64,000 nt of DNA, from assembly GCA_030734395.1 (NCBI GenBank), contig JAUZTG010000012.1:1054001-1118000 (forward strand), read 5' to 3'. Below the pieces are notes generated by a model. It worked only from the letters and a program-made list of their open reading frames with translations. It was not told the DNA's origin and did no database searches. Below, piece by piece: positions 47,625-59,314 of this stretch (position 1 is the first letter of the stretch; each line of letters begins with the position of its first letter). The DNA is from Sarocladium kiliense. Lineage: Eukaryota; Ascomycota; Sordariomycetes; Hypocreales; Sarocladiaceae. A program made the position numbers and the translations under genes.

Positions 47625-49178
47625 TGTGGGCGGTTCGGTGTGATTGGATCGAGCGAAGGAGGGGATTTCGCGACGAGGTGTGTCGAGGGGCGAGGATAGG
47701 CTGCGAAAGCTCTAGACAGCTAGGGGTTGAAGCTGTTGGTGATAAAGTCGCAAATCAATGCCGTGTGCCCGAGATGTGGATGCAGCCCTGGGAGGAGGAG
47801 ATGCAAACAAGCGGCAATGGCCAAGCCGTGAAAAGAAGGAGAGGGCAGGAGATGGGAGGAGGGAGTTGAGGGTGAGGGTATTTGCGGCGTGCGTGTGGCC
47901 AGGAAGAAAGTTGGACGCGAGAAAGATGCAGCAGCAGCAAAAGGAAGAGGGAATTTTCCGGGACCCAACAGTTGCTGAAGTGGAAGCACCGGAGGGTGGA
48001 GGACAAGTACCGTTGCTACAGGATTTAGCGGGAGAGGTACTTCATGCGCGACAAATGGTTGGCTCCGTTGTTCAGGGTCTCCAGTGGGACATGGAGCGGG
48101 TAGTGGAATCTGTTAGTGGACGATGCAGGGGAAAGTGTTCTGAAGGAGGATAAATGGAGCGCCGCTTCAAGGGCCAACATCATCTAATAGGTCAGCCCTG
48201 TCGCGACTCAGGCAGTGGCCGGAAAAGCAGACTAAAGCAGCAACACAAGATTTTCCGTGTTGGAGCTGCAAGTCAGTGCGTGCTTTGGCTTCTTGTTGGG
48301 GCCAGCTCCGATTACTGCCGATAAGCAGAGATAAGGCGCTTATTAAGGGAGAGGAGAGGAACGACTGTACTGCAAAGGCTTTCCTTTTGCTACCTTCATC
48401 GATCAGATGCGGCCTTGACGGTGCCAGCCAGTCTAGATGTCCTCGCAAGGCATTGCTCCCGTTCGGATTGTGCTGCTGGAGCTATCAATGAAGCTCGCTT
48501 TTCCAGCTCAGTGATGCCTCTTGCCTACCCTGCACTGATGAAAGTCATGGAAGTCGTAAGCTACATTGCCCGACGCATTTTGTCCGAAAAGGTACCCGGT
48601 TAGCCGTCATGAAGGCTAAAGCCTGTCTATATCTGCTTCTGCATAGTAGCTGGTTGCCTTTGTGGCTGAGACTGGCGAGACTTGGGGCTGGCTTCCACCC
48701 TTTGGCCTCGCGATGAAACCTCAGCTCTTGAATGAGTGCACTCTCATTAGCACTGAGGGCAATCCTTTCCGTCATATCCAGGAAGCAAACACAACCCATC
48801 AAAAGAAAGAAGCATTAGCAAATGGAGATAATAGATCTCACACGCTGTGCAAAATATGAAGCACCATGGCAGGCGTAGGCAACAGTAGTGTCACCATCGC
48901 GAAACTCTTGGCTGCTGCTCGCTCCGGGCCCTTTATTACCCACAATACCCGACACAGCGTCAGCCTTCACCTCAGGTACCCTTCTGCTCACTTTTGTTTC
49001 TCGCGTGACCACTGGCATAAGTCACCTCTTTCTTGGCTTCAGGCTCGACGGCGCTCTGTCATTACGGGAATGCGGTTTCCTCGGAACTGATTTGCAGATC
49101 TTCCCTTCAGCCTACCATGTTACACCTTACTTACAACACGCCTAGCCTATCTCTTTGCTGACCACTCGCTCGTGCACC
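47625..49178. other. divergent intergenic region, no gene recognised
   Basis: This 1.55 kb stretch lies between the PDB1 start and the Zn2Cys6 gene start. Only orphan frames are present. It probably contains both promoters. Confidence 0.45.
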
Positions 49179-50798
49179 ATGCGCACCACCCTTCGTCGGT
49201 CCTGTGACGCCTGCGCAAAGGCCAAACATGGCTGCGATCTCAAGACCCCCAAATGCTCTCGGTGTCTCCGGAGAAAAGTCCAATGCGTTTATGCGAATGC
49301 TCCCGCTGCTACGAGCCCATCAACAGATGTTTCGCCAGCCGGCTTTGACGGTTCGCTGACCAGGGTCGGTTCCCGGGACCAGTGGCCGTCAGCATCGCCA
49401 GTTGCTTCCAGCAGCGCGAGGACGACACCTGACTTGCCGGATGCCCACGCAGGAATGCTTATTGGACCGGTAGATGCTTCTTTTGATCCATTTGATTCGT
49501 ATCCGGCTACCAGAGTTGCTCGTCCGCAGATTCAGAAGCTCATTCATCACTGTGAGTTCAGCCCTGATCACCACCACCCTGTCTAATTGACTTTCCGAAT
49601 AGTTCTCTCGAACATTGCCTTCCAGTATTATCCCCTCGACATGAGCATGGAGACCAACCCTTTCGTTGTCTCCTGGTGGCCGCGAGCACTCGCTGATCCG
49701 GCACTCTTTCATGTGTCACTACAGACGGCTGCCCTGGACGAGGAGCTGCGGGCTCAGAAGGGCTTCCCCATCTCCGAGACGCTCATGGCAGACTCTGTCT
49801 CACTGCTGAGGCGCAAGATCGAGAACCCATCGTTGGCTTTCCAGGACGAGACACTCAACGCTGTGGTCACCCTTGCTGCGATCGAGGTGAATTGCCCTTA
49901 CCCCAGCAGATAAACACTTCCATACTGATGGGATGGCTTCAGCATGGCAAAGGGAACTTTGAGGCAAGCAGAGCTCACATAGATGGTGTATTACGCATGG
50001 TTTCGGTCCGAGGTGGCATCAGTGAGGTCAAGCGTGTGAGTCCTCTCACAGCCAGGATGATCGCATGGTCAGTCTTCTCTGCTTGTCGCGCATGAGCACA
50101 ACTGACTGAGACGTTCACGTAGGGTCGCGATGCTTGTCACTGGCGCACCGCAATTCCCAACTCAAGACGACACAGGGCATGGCGACGGCATTGATCCAAC
50201 GGCTCAATGGCAACTCGTTGCCTCTGAATCGGATCCGCCCGGACACCTCTTCAGCGAGAATGACCTTGACCCTGCCATGAGTATCATTCTCGTCCGACTA
50301 CGCACGGTATTTTGCCGACAGCGGCAAAGCCCATTGACCAGCACAGACCTCCATGACTTGACTTTGTTTGTCATTCACAAACTTCTTCTCCTTCCGCCTT
50401 TTCTACCAACAGCGACGCCTCGGTCGCTCATCTCCGAGTGCCTTCGTTATGCGATGGTCCTCTACATGTTGATCATTCATGGCACGACTTATTACTCGCT
50501 GCAAGTCATCACAACGACTGTCCTTCACAAACTCGACGCCTACGTGGCCGCCATGACTGCCTTACCCGGCCAATCACACAGTACCTTGAAGCTATGGATA
50601 GCCATGGTCAGCATGGCTGCTAGAATTGGCGCTCCTGACCATGATGTCCATTCCAAATTGGCGCGAGATGCAGCGACAGATGCAGGGCTGAACACCTGGG
50701 AGGATGCTCTCGGCCGACTGGAAAGCGTGCTCTGGATCAAGACCCCCCAGGATCGCCTTTTCCACCATGTGTGGGAGAACTTGCAGTCCGCATCATGA
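49179..50798 (+). CDS. Zn2Cys6 fungal transcription factor
   Basis: Four exons, 49179..49551, 49603..49886, 49943..50067 and 50123..50798, encode 485 residues. Introns are 51, 56 and 55 nt, GT-AG and in phase. The binuclear zinc cluster is at the very N-terminus: cysteines 9, 12, 19, 26, 29 and 36 (C-x2-C-x6-C-x6-C-x2-C-x6-C), with basic residues between. The rest (from IAFQYYPLDMSMETNPFV) is helical and hydrophobic, as in short fungal regulators of the DUF3468 (fungal_trans_2) style, with segments such as DETLNAVVTLAAIE-HGKGNFEASRAHIDGVLRMVSVRGG. It should be nuclear; targets are unknown. It borders an AT-rich dead-transposon block on its 3' side. The first ATG precedes the cluster by eight codons. 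Confidence 0.92.
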
Positions 50799-50919
50799 CA
50801 CCCTTGAAGGAAGCGACCGGATGTCTCGGCGACATTTCACACCCACCCAGAGAGTGCAGGTGTCGGACCTGCAACTTTGCGCGGCTTACACTTCCAACTC
50901 AGGCACATCATGCAATTAC

Positions 50920-52340
50920 TTAAAAAAAATTATAAAGTAAAATTTAACTATTCAAGTCATAGTAGAGAATTTATAATAATTATTAAAATATTTAAAAACT
51001 AAAAATCTTATTTAAATAGTATTAATTATAAAAGATTAAATTCTTTTTATTAATTATAATTTTTAAAAATAAATTTAATATTAAAATTATTTGTTATATA
51101 AAAAATAAAAATAACAAAGTTAATAGTTAAATAATAAGAAGATTTTAAATTAATTAAATTATATAATTTTTATAATATTTAAAATAAATACAAATAAAAT
51201 TTTAAAATTAATTTAATTTAAATAAATTAAATATTTGTATATTATAAAACTTTTTTTATTTCATAGAAAATTTAAAAATTTATATTTAAAAAAAGAATTA
51301 TATTAAAACTTTTATAATATAAGTTTATTTAAATCAAAGTAGCTCCTCATAGTCAATTTTAGGAGCTCTTAAGTCCCTTGCTAAGGGAACTATAGCAATA
51401 ATGCTTGAGAATGCCTTATTTAGGGCTGAAGTCCAAGACCTTCGGCAAGCAAATAAGATACTAAGCCGGCGCCGGAGGGCAAAAAGAACCCGACTACAGA
51501 GAAGAGGGGTGATGACAGTAGAGGAGAGAAGGCAAGCAATTAATCAGATGGATGGTGATACGCAGGTAGTAGCGGAATCGTCGAGAAGTGGTGGTCAAGG
51601 AAGGTTAGCGCGACCGGGGGTTCGGCGCTGTAGTGTATGCGGAAAGACCAGACATAATGCAAGGACTTGTCAAGTAGTGATTGAGACTTCTGGCGAAGAG
51701 TATAGTGATTAGTTTAATTGATTAATTAGTTTGTTGTTGTTTTTACTGCGGTTTTTAATATAAGGGTATAAGAAAAGTACGGCGCATACTTGGATGCGGC
51801 GCATGCTTATCATGTATGTTAATAGATTATTTATTTAAGAGAATAAAAGGTTAAAATCATCAAAAGAACTAAGAGAGAGACACAAATGAGGAAAGGGGAG
51901 GACCAAGTCACCGGTTAGTAAATAGTAACGGAGTAAAACATAAGTTTTAACCACTCTTGGGCTGTGTTTACTCTCTCTTGCGCCCGCAGGAAATATTAGA
52001 GAAGGAGTGTTAGCGGGCTTGGATAATAGCGCCGTCAACCAGATCGTTTAAAGCAGAAAGCAGTTATAACAATAAATTACATCTCCTGATACTACTACTC
52101 TTATCTAGGTCAAGAAAGGGTAGTTTAATTTATGTAGTAAAAGATGGTAATAGAAGATGTTAGATCGAACATCTTAATATGATAAACATGACAGATGAAA
52201 TAATAAGGTTTATATGCCAAAGGTTATAACATAGAAATGATTCTTAACCCCCTAGAACATAATGAAGCCCGCTCATCTTATCAAACATTTATAGCCTCGA
52301 CGGTCAGTCAAACGGATCCATGTCGTTTCACGCATGAATG
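50920..52340. mobile_element. RIP-degraded transposon block, pogo/Fot1-like
   Basis: From about 50,920 to 51,340 the sequence is almost pure A+T, and AT-richness returns from about 51,720 to 52,300. Between them lies a normal-composition island encoding the end of a pogo/Fot1-type transposase. The strongly biased flanks fit RIP. Terminal inverted repeats could not be identified, so limits are approximate. Confidence 0.65.
51362..51712 (+). pseudogene. C-terminal fragment of a pogo/Fot1-like transposase
   Basis: The frame reads LKSLAKGT...LENALFRAEVQDLRQANKILSRRRRAKRTRLQ, the coiled, basic tail typical of fungal pogo/Fot1 DDE transposases. It ends with a CCHC zinc knuckle (C-x2-C-x4-H-x4-C: CSVCGKTRHNARTC). 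No DDE catalytic core or CENP-B-type DNA-binding domain is left upstream; that part would lie in the AT-rich flank. It is a broken element end, about 110 codons. It could instead be a small surviving gene using the ATG at 51401 (103 codons). Confidence 0.75.
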
Positions 52341-52367
52341 CAAGTGTCCACCTCGACAACGGCCCAA

Positions 52368-54170
52368 TTAAACATTGGCAAGGTCGTCGCCCTTTTCGAT
52401 ATTTGTGGTGTTCGAACTCTCGCAGCTGTATCCCCTCCACTTCCTCATCGGCAGGCCAATGCGGTACATTTCGTCTATCTCCGCCACGGTCCGGCCCATG
52501 GTCTCGGGCAGGTAGAAGTACGCCCAGATCATGGTGACAAGGACACAGCCCGCAAAGACGTACGCCGTCTTGACGCCGAGGTTAGCCGCGTCGGCGTTCA
52601 TGATCTGCGGCACTGCAAAGGTGGTGATGACGGCGGTAGTGTACGACCAGAACACCGACCACGCCATCGTGGGCTCCCGCAGGGCGGGCGAGGCAATCTC
52701 GGTGGGCAAGACGAAGCACCTGTCGGTGGTCAGCGTGGGGGCAGTTTTGATATGGCCGATGGGGCCCGACTTACAGTGACTGGAAAGAAACAGCGTTAAA
52801 GAAACCGAACAAGATGAACACGGCGGCCAATGCCAGCCTTTGGGTTTCGGTTGTCAGGCCTGCGGCGCCCAAGCTCCCGGCGGCCAGATTTAGGAGCAGG
52901 AGGATCGTGAAGCCGACCAGCGCCACCGGTCGGCGGCCGGCCTTGTCCACGAGGAACGGCCCGACCACGGTGCCAAGGAATTGCAGACTGGAAATGATGA
53001 CTGTGATCTGGAAGGGGTTTCCCACCCCGCTTGCGACAAGGATGACGGTTGCGTATGTCAAGATGAGGATCTGGCCGCTGGCCTGGGACGCCGACAGGAT
53101 CGCGCCCGCGCTCAGGGTCCGCTGCAGGTTCTCCCGGTCCAGGATGTGCCAGAAGTTTGACGCCTGCGTGCGCTCGTTGGCGGCCTGGTACATGGAGATT
53201 TCGGCGTCAACAATGTCGGCTCGGTTGTTGCGGAGGGCCAGCAGCGTGCGCCGTGCAGAGTCTAACCTGCCGTGCTGGATGTCCCAGACCGGCGACTCTG
53301 GGACGAGCAAGGTGAGGAGGCAGAGCCCCACTGGCACAGCCGCCTGTATGGCCAGCGGTATCATGTATTGGCGCTCGTCCTTGATCTTCTCCGTGCCCCA
53401 GACGACCGTGGTTGCGAGGACGCCGACGGCAGCGACGCCTGCAAAGCAGAGACCAATGGCCCTGCCGCGGAAGTCGGCGGGGACGAACTCGGCCAGGTAG
53501 AGAGGGGCAGTGGTTGTCAGGATGCTAATACCGACATCTGCGTTCAAACGATTAGCCAAGGTGTCTAGAGTCTTCGTAGAGGGGGCTGTTGCGTACAGTT
53601 CCAGAAACGACCGGCAACCAAGGCGGCCATGTTTGGTGCGAAAAGCTGCAGGAATGAACCGGGCGTGGACAGAAGGCCATAGGCAGCTATAAGGGTCTTC
53701 TTTCGGCCCAGACGGCGCATTCCCGCAGGTGCGATGAAGGTTCCTATCGCTGCGCCGACAAGGGGCACAGGGGTGAGCAAGTTCAGGTTCCGGGCCTGTC
53801 TCGGGAGCATGTCAGAGAGCTGAGAGTCGACACTGCGGCAAAGGTGGGCAAAATTCTTACAGTAAAGGTGAGCCCGGGGCCTTGATACTTTTGGATGAAG
53901 AGGGGCAACTGGACCAATGGAGCAGCAAAGTTGTTGTCGTAGCCGTAAAGCCCCATGGACAGACCGATAATCACCACTGGGGAGGGAGGGCGATTAGCGT
54001 TTTCCACTTCCTTTCCTTTCCTTTCCTTTCCTCGCGATGAAGAGCCAAGACTCACTATAGCAGAATGCCAACCAATTGAACCATCCTTTGGCATTGTGAA
54101 CATCGTGTTCTCGTTCAGCAACATGTTCTGCCCGAGCTTCGGAAGCCGACTGAGAATGGTTAAGCGACAT
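52368..54170 (-). CDS. MFS sugar-porter family transporter
   Basis: Five exons on the minus strand, 54170..54056, 53976..53861, 53795..53597, 53537..52775 and 52719..52368, encode 514 residues. Introns of 79, 65, 59 and 55 nt all keep frame. Sugar-porter marks are present: GYDNNFAAPLV in helix 1, MRRLGRKKT after helix 2, DKAGRRP after helix 8, and the end PETMGRTVAEID in place of PETKGR. The usual PESPRW is PESPVW here, losing the conserved Arg. It should move a hexose, a glycoside or a related polyol across the plasma membrane; the substrate is not readable. It is divergent from the HSL esterase. The first intron contains four TTTCC-type units in a row. Confidence 0.92.
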
Positions 54171-54446
54171 GGCCAACGCTTTCGGTGCGTACTTGGTGGT
54201 TGAGAGTTGGAAGAAGTCCCTCGCAGGTTTCGGTGCCAGACAGAGTTGGGAACGACCCTTTGAAATCCTGGGGAACCTGGCTCTGGTTATACTTGCTCCG
54301 CAATCCCCAGGTTATCATGCAGCGTGTACGCAGCCTTGTTGCAAAGCAACCTTTGACTTCCCCATGGGGCCCCCATGGGCCATCTCGGCCCCTCGGCACA
54401 CCATTCATGTGGTCTGGACTAATTACCCCCCCCAGCTAGGCAGTTT

Positions 54447-54461
54447 GGGGAATTTTCCAAA
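54447..54461 (+). promoter_or_regulatory. shared 15-bp element, copy 1
   Basis: GGGGAATTTTCCAAA lies within TTTGG...CCAAA, so it is partly palindromic. The identical 15-mer occurs inverted at 59239..59253 in the other divergent promoter of the same island. A shared regulator site is inferred, not shown. Confidence 0.45.
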
Positions 54462-54640
54462 GCAGTAATCAAGTCAGTCCCAGATCGCATCGCGGGACGC
54501 ATGACATTGACCTAATGAGAAAAGCCCCATTGGGAAATACACTGGTTTTGGTATCAACCTGACTCAGTGCGAGGCTGACCACTCACGGCTGGCGAACGCA
54601 GAGCCAACCAAGCTCAAAAGAAGCGGCGTCTATTGATTCC

Positions 54641-54688
54641 AGCACCAGCACCAGCACCAGCACAAGCATAAGCATAAGCATAAGCACC
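54641..54688. repeat. AGCANN hexamer repeat in the esterase leader
   Basis: Eight consecutive hexamers, AGCACC x3, AGCACA, AGCATA x3 and AGCACC, end 34 nt before the esterase start codon. This is a microsatellite likely to vary in length. Confidence 0.9.
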
Positions 54689-54722
54689 TTGTAGCATCAA
54701 CCATTATCTCCCATTCACAAAA

Positions 54723-56125
54723 ATGACAGACGTCAATGGTTCGCACGCGCCCAGCACGGGCGACGCAGCAACGCTCCTAGCCATCGCCATGGCTCTTGGA
54801 ATGGACCCAAACGCAAAGCTCGCGCAGCAGAAGCCCGATGAGAATTTCCTACAGGTATATTATATTGCATAATGCAAGCTACCAGTTGGTACCACGGTTG
54901 AATGCGCACTAAAGAGAACGAAACAAAACACCGATAGGAAATTGCGAGATTGCCCGTCAACTTTGCGGGCATGCCCTCGGGCACAGACGTCGACGGAATG
55001 CGCGAATGGGTCAACAATGTCATGGCAAAAGGGCCTCTCGCAGAACACAGAGCCAAGCTTGGCATCAAGCTGCGCCGCCCCCCTCAGGAAGTGGGCAAGA
55101 ATATTATCACCGTCAAGGCCACGGATGGTGATGACGAGTACGGGATCTGGGTGTACGAACCTGCTGCCGCAACGACTCAGCGACCTGCTATATTAATGCT
55201 TCACGGCGGAGGTTGGATCCATGGAAACCCTGTCGGCGACGAAGGTAAGCGCTCTCCAGCCAAGTGATGGGACACGAGACACGCAGGCTAAGGCTTTCAA
55301 AGCACTTGCGCAGGTATTCGCATCTGAGCTGGACGCTGTTGTTTTCGGCATCGACTACAGGCTCGCACCGGAGCACCCGTTTCCGAAACCGCTCGACGAT
55401 TGCACCGACGCTTTGCAATGGGTACGTAAATTGTGCAAACTATAAAGCTGTTGATGAAATCTGGCTGAATTGATTTGACAAGGTAATCGACAATGCATCC
55501 ACGTACGACATTGACATCAACCGTATTGGCGTATGGGGTGCTTCTGCCGGGGCAAACCTCGCCGCTGCCCTCGCCCTGCGCTGCGCAAAGGAGGCACCCA
55601 CGTCCCAGAAGCCGGCACTGGCTCTGGTCAGCCTGGTCGTCCCCGTCACGGCGCACCCAAAGGCTGAAGCACACTTCAGCCAGCACAGGTCCCTCCCGGC
55701 CAGCGAGAGCGAGCAGCTGTTTGCGGAAGCGACCCCAGTGCCAGAGCCACTTGTCCAAGAACTTGAGAAGCTATTCAGTACGGTCTCCTGCTCTCGAGTA
55801 GTACCCGTCTTCCTGCCGCTGACTCACAAATCTCGCAGATTTCTTCACCGGCGGTGTTTGCGACCCGCTTGACCCCTTGGTGTCTCCCCTGGTCACCGGG
55901 CCTGTCCCCCATCACCCTCGAACCGCCATCACCGTGGCGGCCTGTGACGGTTTGAGGGCTCAGGGCCAGGCATACGCGACCCTGCTGCGGTCATTCGGTA
56001 CCAGTGTGAGCGAGGAGGTTCTGCCAGGCGTCCCGCACATGTTTAACCTGCCGGTCAATGCCACCGTGACAAAGCGCTGGCACGAAAGACAGGTGGAAGA
56101 ATTTGCCCAAGCGTTTGGGCTCTAG
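54723..56125 (+). CDS. HSL-type (GDXG) esterase/lipase
   Basis: Five exons, 54723..54854, 54938..55244, 55303..55421, 55483..55777 and 55839..56125, encode 379 residues. Introns are 83, 58, 61 and 61 nt. The second uses an AAG acceptor (TTTCAAAG), the only nearby site that keeps the frame and gives HGGGWIHGNPVGDE-ALAQVFASELDAVVFGIDYRLAPEHPFP. Hormone-sensitive-lipase family features: HGGGW oxyanion loop (133-137), GASAG elbow with Ser207, Asp321 in ACDGLR and His351 in GVPHMF. All catalytic residues are present. No signal peptide is seen, so it probably acts inside the cell on short-chain or aromatic esters. It is divergent from the MFS gene and convergent with the regulator. Confidence 0.92.
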
Positions 56126-56278
56126 CTTCGTCATAAGAAATGAATTAATAGCATGTAAATTTGCACAGCATGATCTGCTCTATACGGGGCATGTGTGGTT
56201 GCTGTATTTACATATATGAAAGTATGCGGTCTGCTTAGCTAGAATAACTACTCGTCTCGAATCCTTTTCTTCTTCTTT

Positions 56279-58185
56279 TTAGAATTCCAAGTGATTGTAG
56301 TCTGAAAGCATGAAACTCGAGGTATCAAAAACGTCACCTTGATGGAAATTGCCAAAACCCAGGGGTTGGATAGTGGGAGACTGTCGCGGCACCTGTTCAG
56401 TCTCCGGACTGGTTGATGCATCCTGAGCTGCCGAGTGCGCCATCACGCTGTAGCGAAGCTCCCGGTCTTGCTGCGTCTCCATCACGGGCGGCACGTCATA
56501 TGCCACCGAAAGGACCAGGTCCGCGAGAGGGAGCGCAAACCTCCCCTCGTAGTCCTCCTTCATCACCGCGCCGGTCAGCCCGCGGAGGGAGTCTTGGTGA
56601 CCGGCCCCTGGCAGCCTGAAGATGTTGATAGCTAGCTCGGCGAGTTTCCCCAGGCCCACGATCCGCAGCTCGCCCTGCTTGAGGACGCATATCCACGACA
56701 TGGCGGTGACCCCCAGAGACTCCATCATCGACGTCGAAGGTCTTTCGTAGCCGGCGCCCTCTGCGTAGCTCGCGACGAGCTTGCACGAGAGTTGCCACTG
56801 CCGGGTGACCATGACGTCGACTGATTGTATCCTCGAATAGCGATGCTGCCCGAGGCTCGACAAGACGGCATCAGATCCGAGACTCACCTTGTTTATATCG
56901 TCGGCATTCCTTGCCAAATGTATGCGCGTCAGACACTGGAGCAGCTGGTTGGCAACCCCACCCAATCTCTCACCAGTGTCGGCTCCGCCCGCTCGAGCCG
57001 GGACCGTGTCTGGGCAGGTCGGTCGCTTCCTCGCCGGCAGCTTGTTCTCCTTGCTCCCGTATATCGCGAGGGTGGCAGACTCGGTGTTATAGAGAACCTG
57101 CTCGATCCGCAATTTCCGCTGCTGTTCGTCGTACCCAGACGGCTTGACATCGTCGAAGAGGATCTGAGCCTCATTCAGATACAAAAAGGCCCGGCCGTGC
57201 TTTGCCAGCACGCTGTTGGCCGTGAACAGAGCCAGAGAGCAGAAGACGGCATCGAAGGTCGCTGGATCGGCAAAGTCGTATGCCTGTCGAGATGACTCGA
57301 CCTCGGCTATGCGCCCAAGAAGCTCGTCTCCGTCCTGGTGGTCCATGCGGTAGCGCGCGGCCGAGTTCACCAGTCGGATCGAGTAGAGCAGCGTCCGCAG
57401 GTCTGGCACCGTCTCCCAGCTTGGCTCCATGACCAGACGTGAGGCAAGATCAACGTATGATACGATGGGGAAGATAAGGTACGTCGTGTCGAAAAATTCA
57501 TCGATTGACTCCCAGATGTCGGCTCCTTGGTAAGTCGTGGTTTCTTCAGATGGTCTGCCTTGCAGGGGATAGATCCGGTTCACAGCCAGCTCGGCGCCAT
57601 CCAGCATTGTGTCCCCGCCAACGAAATTTGGCGTCGCGATATCATGGTTGTAGGTTCTATTGGACGCGGATGACGAGGTACGCTCTCCCCTTTCATGCTG
57701 GCCGGAGACACTTGGCAGTCCTACGTCATATTCAGTGTATGGAGAGGCCCTGCAAGTACTGGACAGCGATCTCGGCGTGGCCGGGAGGGTGCTGGCGGAA
57801 CCAGAAAGCTTCTCTGAAAATGCACTCTGCGTCCGACGGATTTCCCTGGAGTGGGTTTCAGCACGTCAAGGCTGGTGAGAAGGGAATCTCGTCGCACTCA
57901 CGCTTTCCTAGGCCGGCCTCGCTTGGCGGGTACGTCGGTGCGGGTGCATTTCGACTTTGCAAGCCAGCATTGTTCGCATGGCGATGGGGGTCGAGGAGAG
58001 GAGCAAGGCGGGGACTGGCGAGTCTGGCACTAGACGGGGAGAGTCAGACAAGAGCGCATTGCTTGCTTGGGCCAGACAGCGGTAGTCACCTTGATTTTGA
58101 GCCTGCGGCATGAATCACAAGCCCCCACACGGACACCGTCGTGACGGCGCAATGCGGCATTGGAGAGGGAAAATGTGGTAAACAT
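56279..58185 (-). CDS. Zn2Cys6 transcription factor with long zinc-cluster linker
   Basis: Three exons on the minus strand, 58185..58090, 58029..57902 and 57845..56279, encode 596 residues. Introns are 60 and 56 nt; the first splits the zinc cluster (ACDSCRRLKIK-CQTRQ), the second follows KRGRPRKA. Cluster cysteines are 23, 26, 33, 50, 53 and 60, giving C-x2-C-x6-C-x16-C-x2-C-x6-C, with an additional Cys41 inside an unusually long linker. Residues from about 165 (IDEFFDTTYLIFPIVSYVDLASRL) are the fungal-specific regulatory domain of sugar and catabolic regulators. It lies in a four-gene island with a transporter and two esterases and is the natural candidate for their regulator. A possible in-frame 42-nt intron in the middle (GTGAGT near 56885) was judged too short. 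Confidence 0.88.
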
Positions 58186-59238
58186 GAGCACTTGCCGACA
58201 GCGCACTACAGACAGCTAGCATTGGCGACCCTTCTCACGACAGGATTCTACGTGAGGCATCTGAAAACCCAACTGGTGATTGTGGTGTGTGCGACGAGGA
58301 CGGTCCCGCGATTCACGCGTGGACGTGGACTGCTGGGCCCCTCACAATGAGTTGTCGCCTCCTCACGTGTCAACTAGCACCGCACTATGTGGCCAAGTAC
58401 GGTGGGCATAGGGGGGACTGTTTGCAAAACTCCTGGTCATTTCCATTTGGGTTTAGGGGCTTTACTTCTTACTCATCTGAGTACATTGGGGTCGTCGGGA
58501 AAATGTACCGCGGACTTGCTGCGGGCTCGCGCTGTAGCCTCCAGCTCTCCAGCTCTCCAGCTAGTCGAACTTGCCTATCAATATATCAGATGAATAGTTG
58601 TCCCAGAGTAGGCATGATCTTCACGGCTTCACGAAACGACCATGTCAGCAATCTGGCAGTATGGTTTAAGGAAATCTGCGGAATGGAAATTTTCTACACG
58701 AGAAAAGTCTCGATAATGATTAATCAATCAACCTACGACTGCTACTCGTTATTAATGGCCTGATCTTCTGTCCCTCAAAGCACACACTTTCAATAAGTAA
58801 CCATCAAGTTTAACGAACATATATATCTCACTCAGCACTACTGCGCAATATAAACAACAGCCCATGGTGGCTAACGCGGCAATTCCGTTTCTGGTCAGCA
58901 GTGGTTTAACGCAGTAACCGCCTACTCAAAAGAGCTCAGCGACTTCATAGACCACGGAGAAGGGCGATATTGTTCTTGCACGTCGAGGGCAAGGATCACA
59001 GCTATGACAGGATCTTGCCGCGACGTTAAAAATCGAGAAATTCAAGCTGAGGTACAGAGTACAATGTACTGCGGGGCGAAGTGACCATGCCGCTGACCCA
59101 ATTTAGCACACTTGCAGTGATTTCAAGGGTTATGCAACAGCCCCCCCAATCGCCCACCATAAAATAAACTATGCTCTGTTAAGCTAGAGCGCGGGGGTGT
59201 GCGAGATGGAGGCGATTTTCCCCTTGGGGAATTCTCTA

Positions 59239-59253
59239 TTTGGAAAATTCCCC
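59239..59253 (-). promoter_or_regulatory. shared 15-bp element, copy 2
   Basis: TTTGGAAAATTCCCC is the exact reverse complement of the 15-mer at 54447..54461. A second half-copy, TTGGGGAATT, sits inverted beside it at 59224..59233, so GGGGAATT and AATTCCCC face each other. It is about 300 bp from the carboxylesterase start. Confidence 0.45.
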
Positions 59254-59314
59254 ATACATGCGGGGGTTAGCGCCAGGGTTCGCCCTGACCCTAGTAGACC
59301 GGCAGCACCGATGG

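Larger units (their letters stand above)
54171..54722. promoter_or_regulatory. divergent promoter, MFS transporter / HSL esterase
   Basis: These 552 bp between divergent starts contain the 15-bp element at 54447..54461, two copies of the palindrome CCCATGGG (54361..54368 and 54372..54379) and hexamer repeats just before the esterase ATG. Confidence 0.6.

Noticed and set aside
55245..55292. Earlier acceptors (CAG at 55287, AAG at 55292) for the second esterase intron
   Set aside because: They shift the frame or create a stop; the AAG ending at 55302 gives the family-typical GDE-ALAQVFASELDAVV join.
56819..56885. Possible 67-nt GT-AG intron inside the island regulator
   Set aside because: Removing it breaks the reading frame, whereas the unspliced frame runs on through the conserved regulatory domain.
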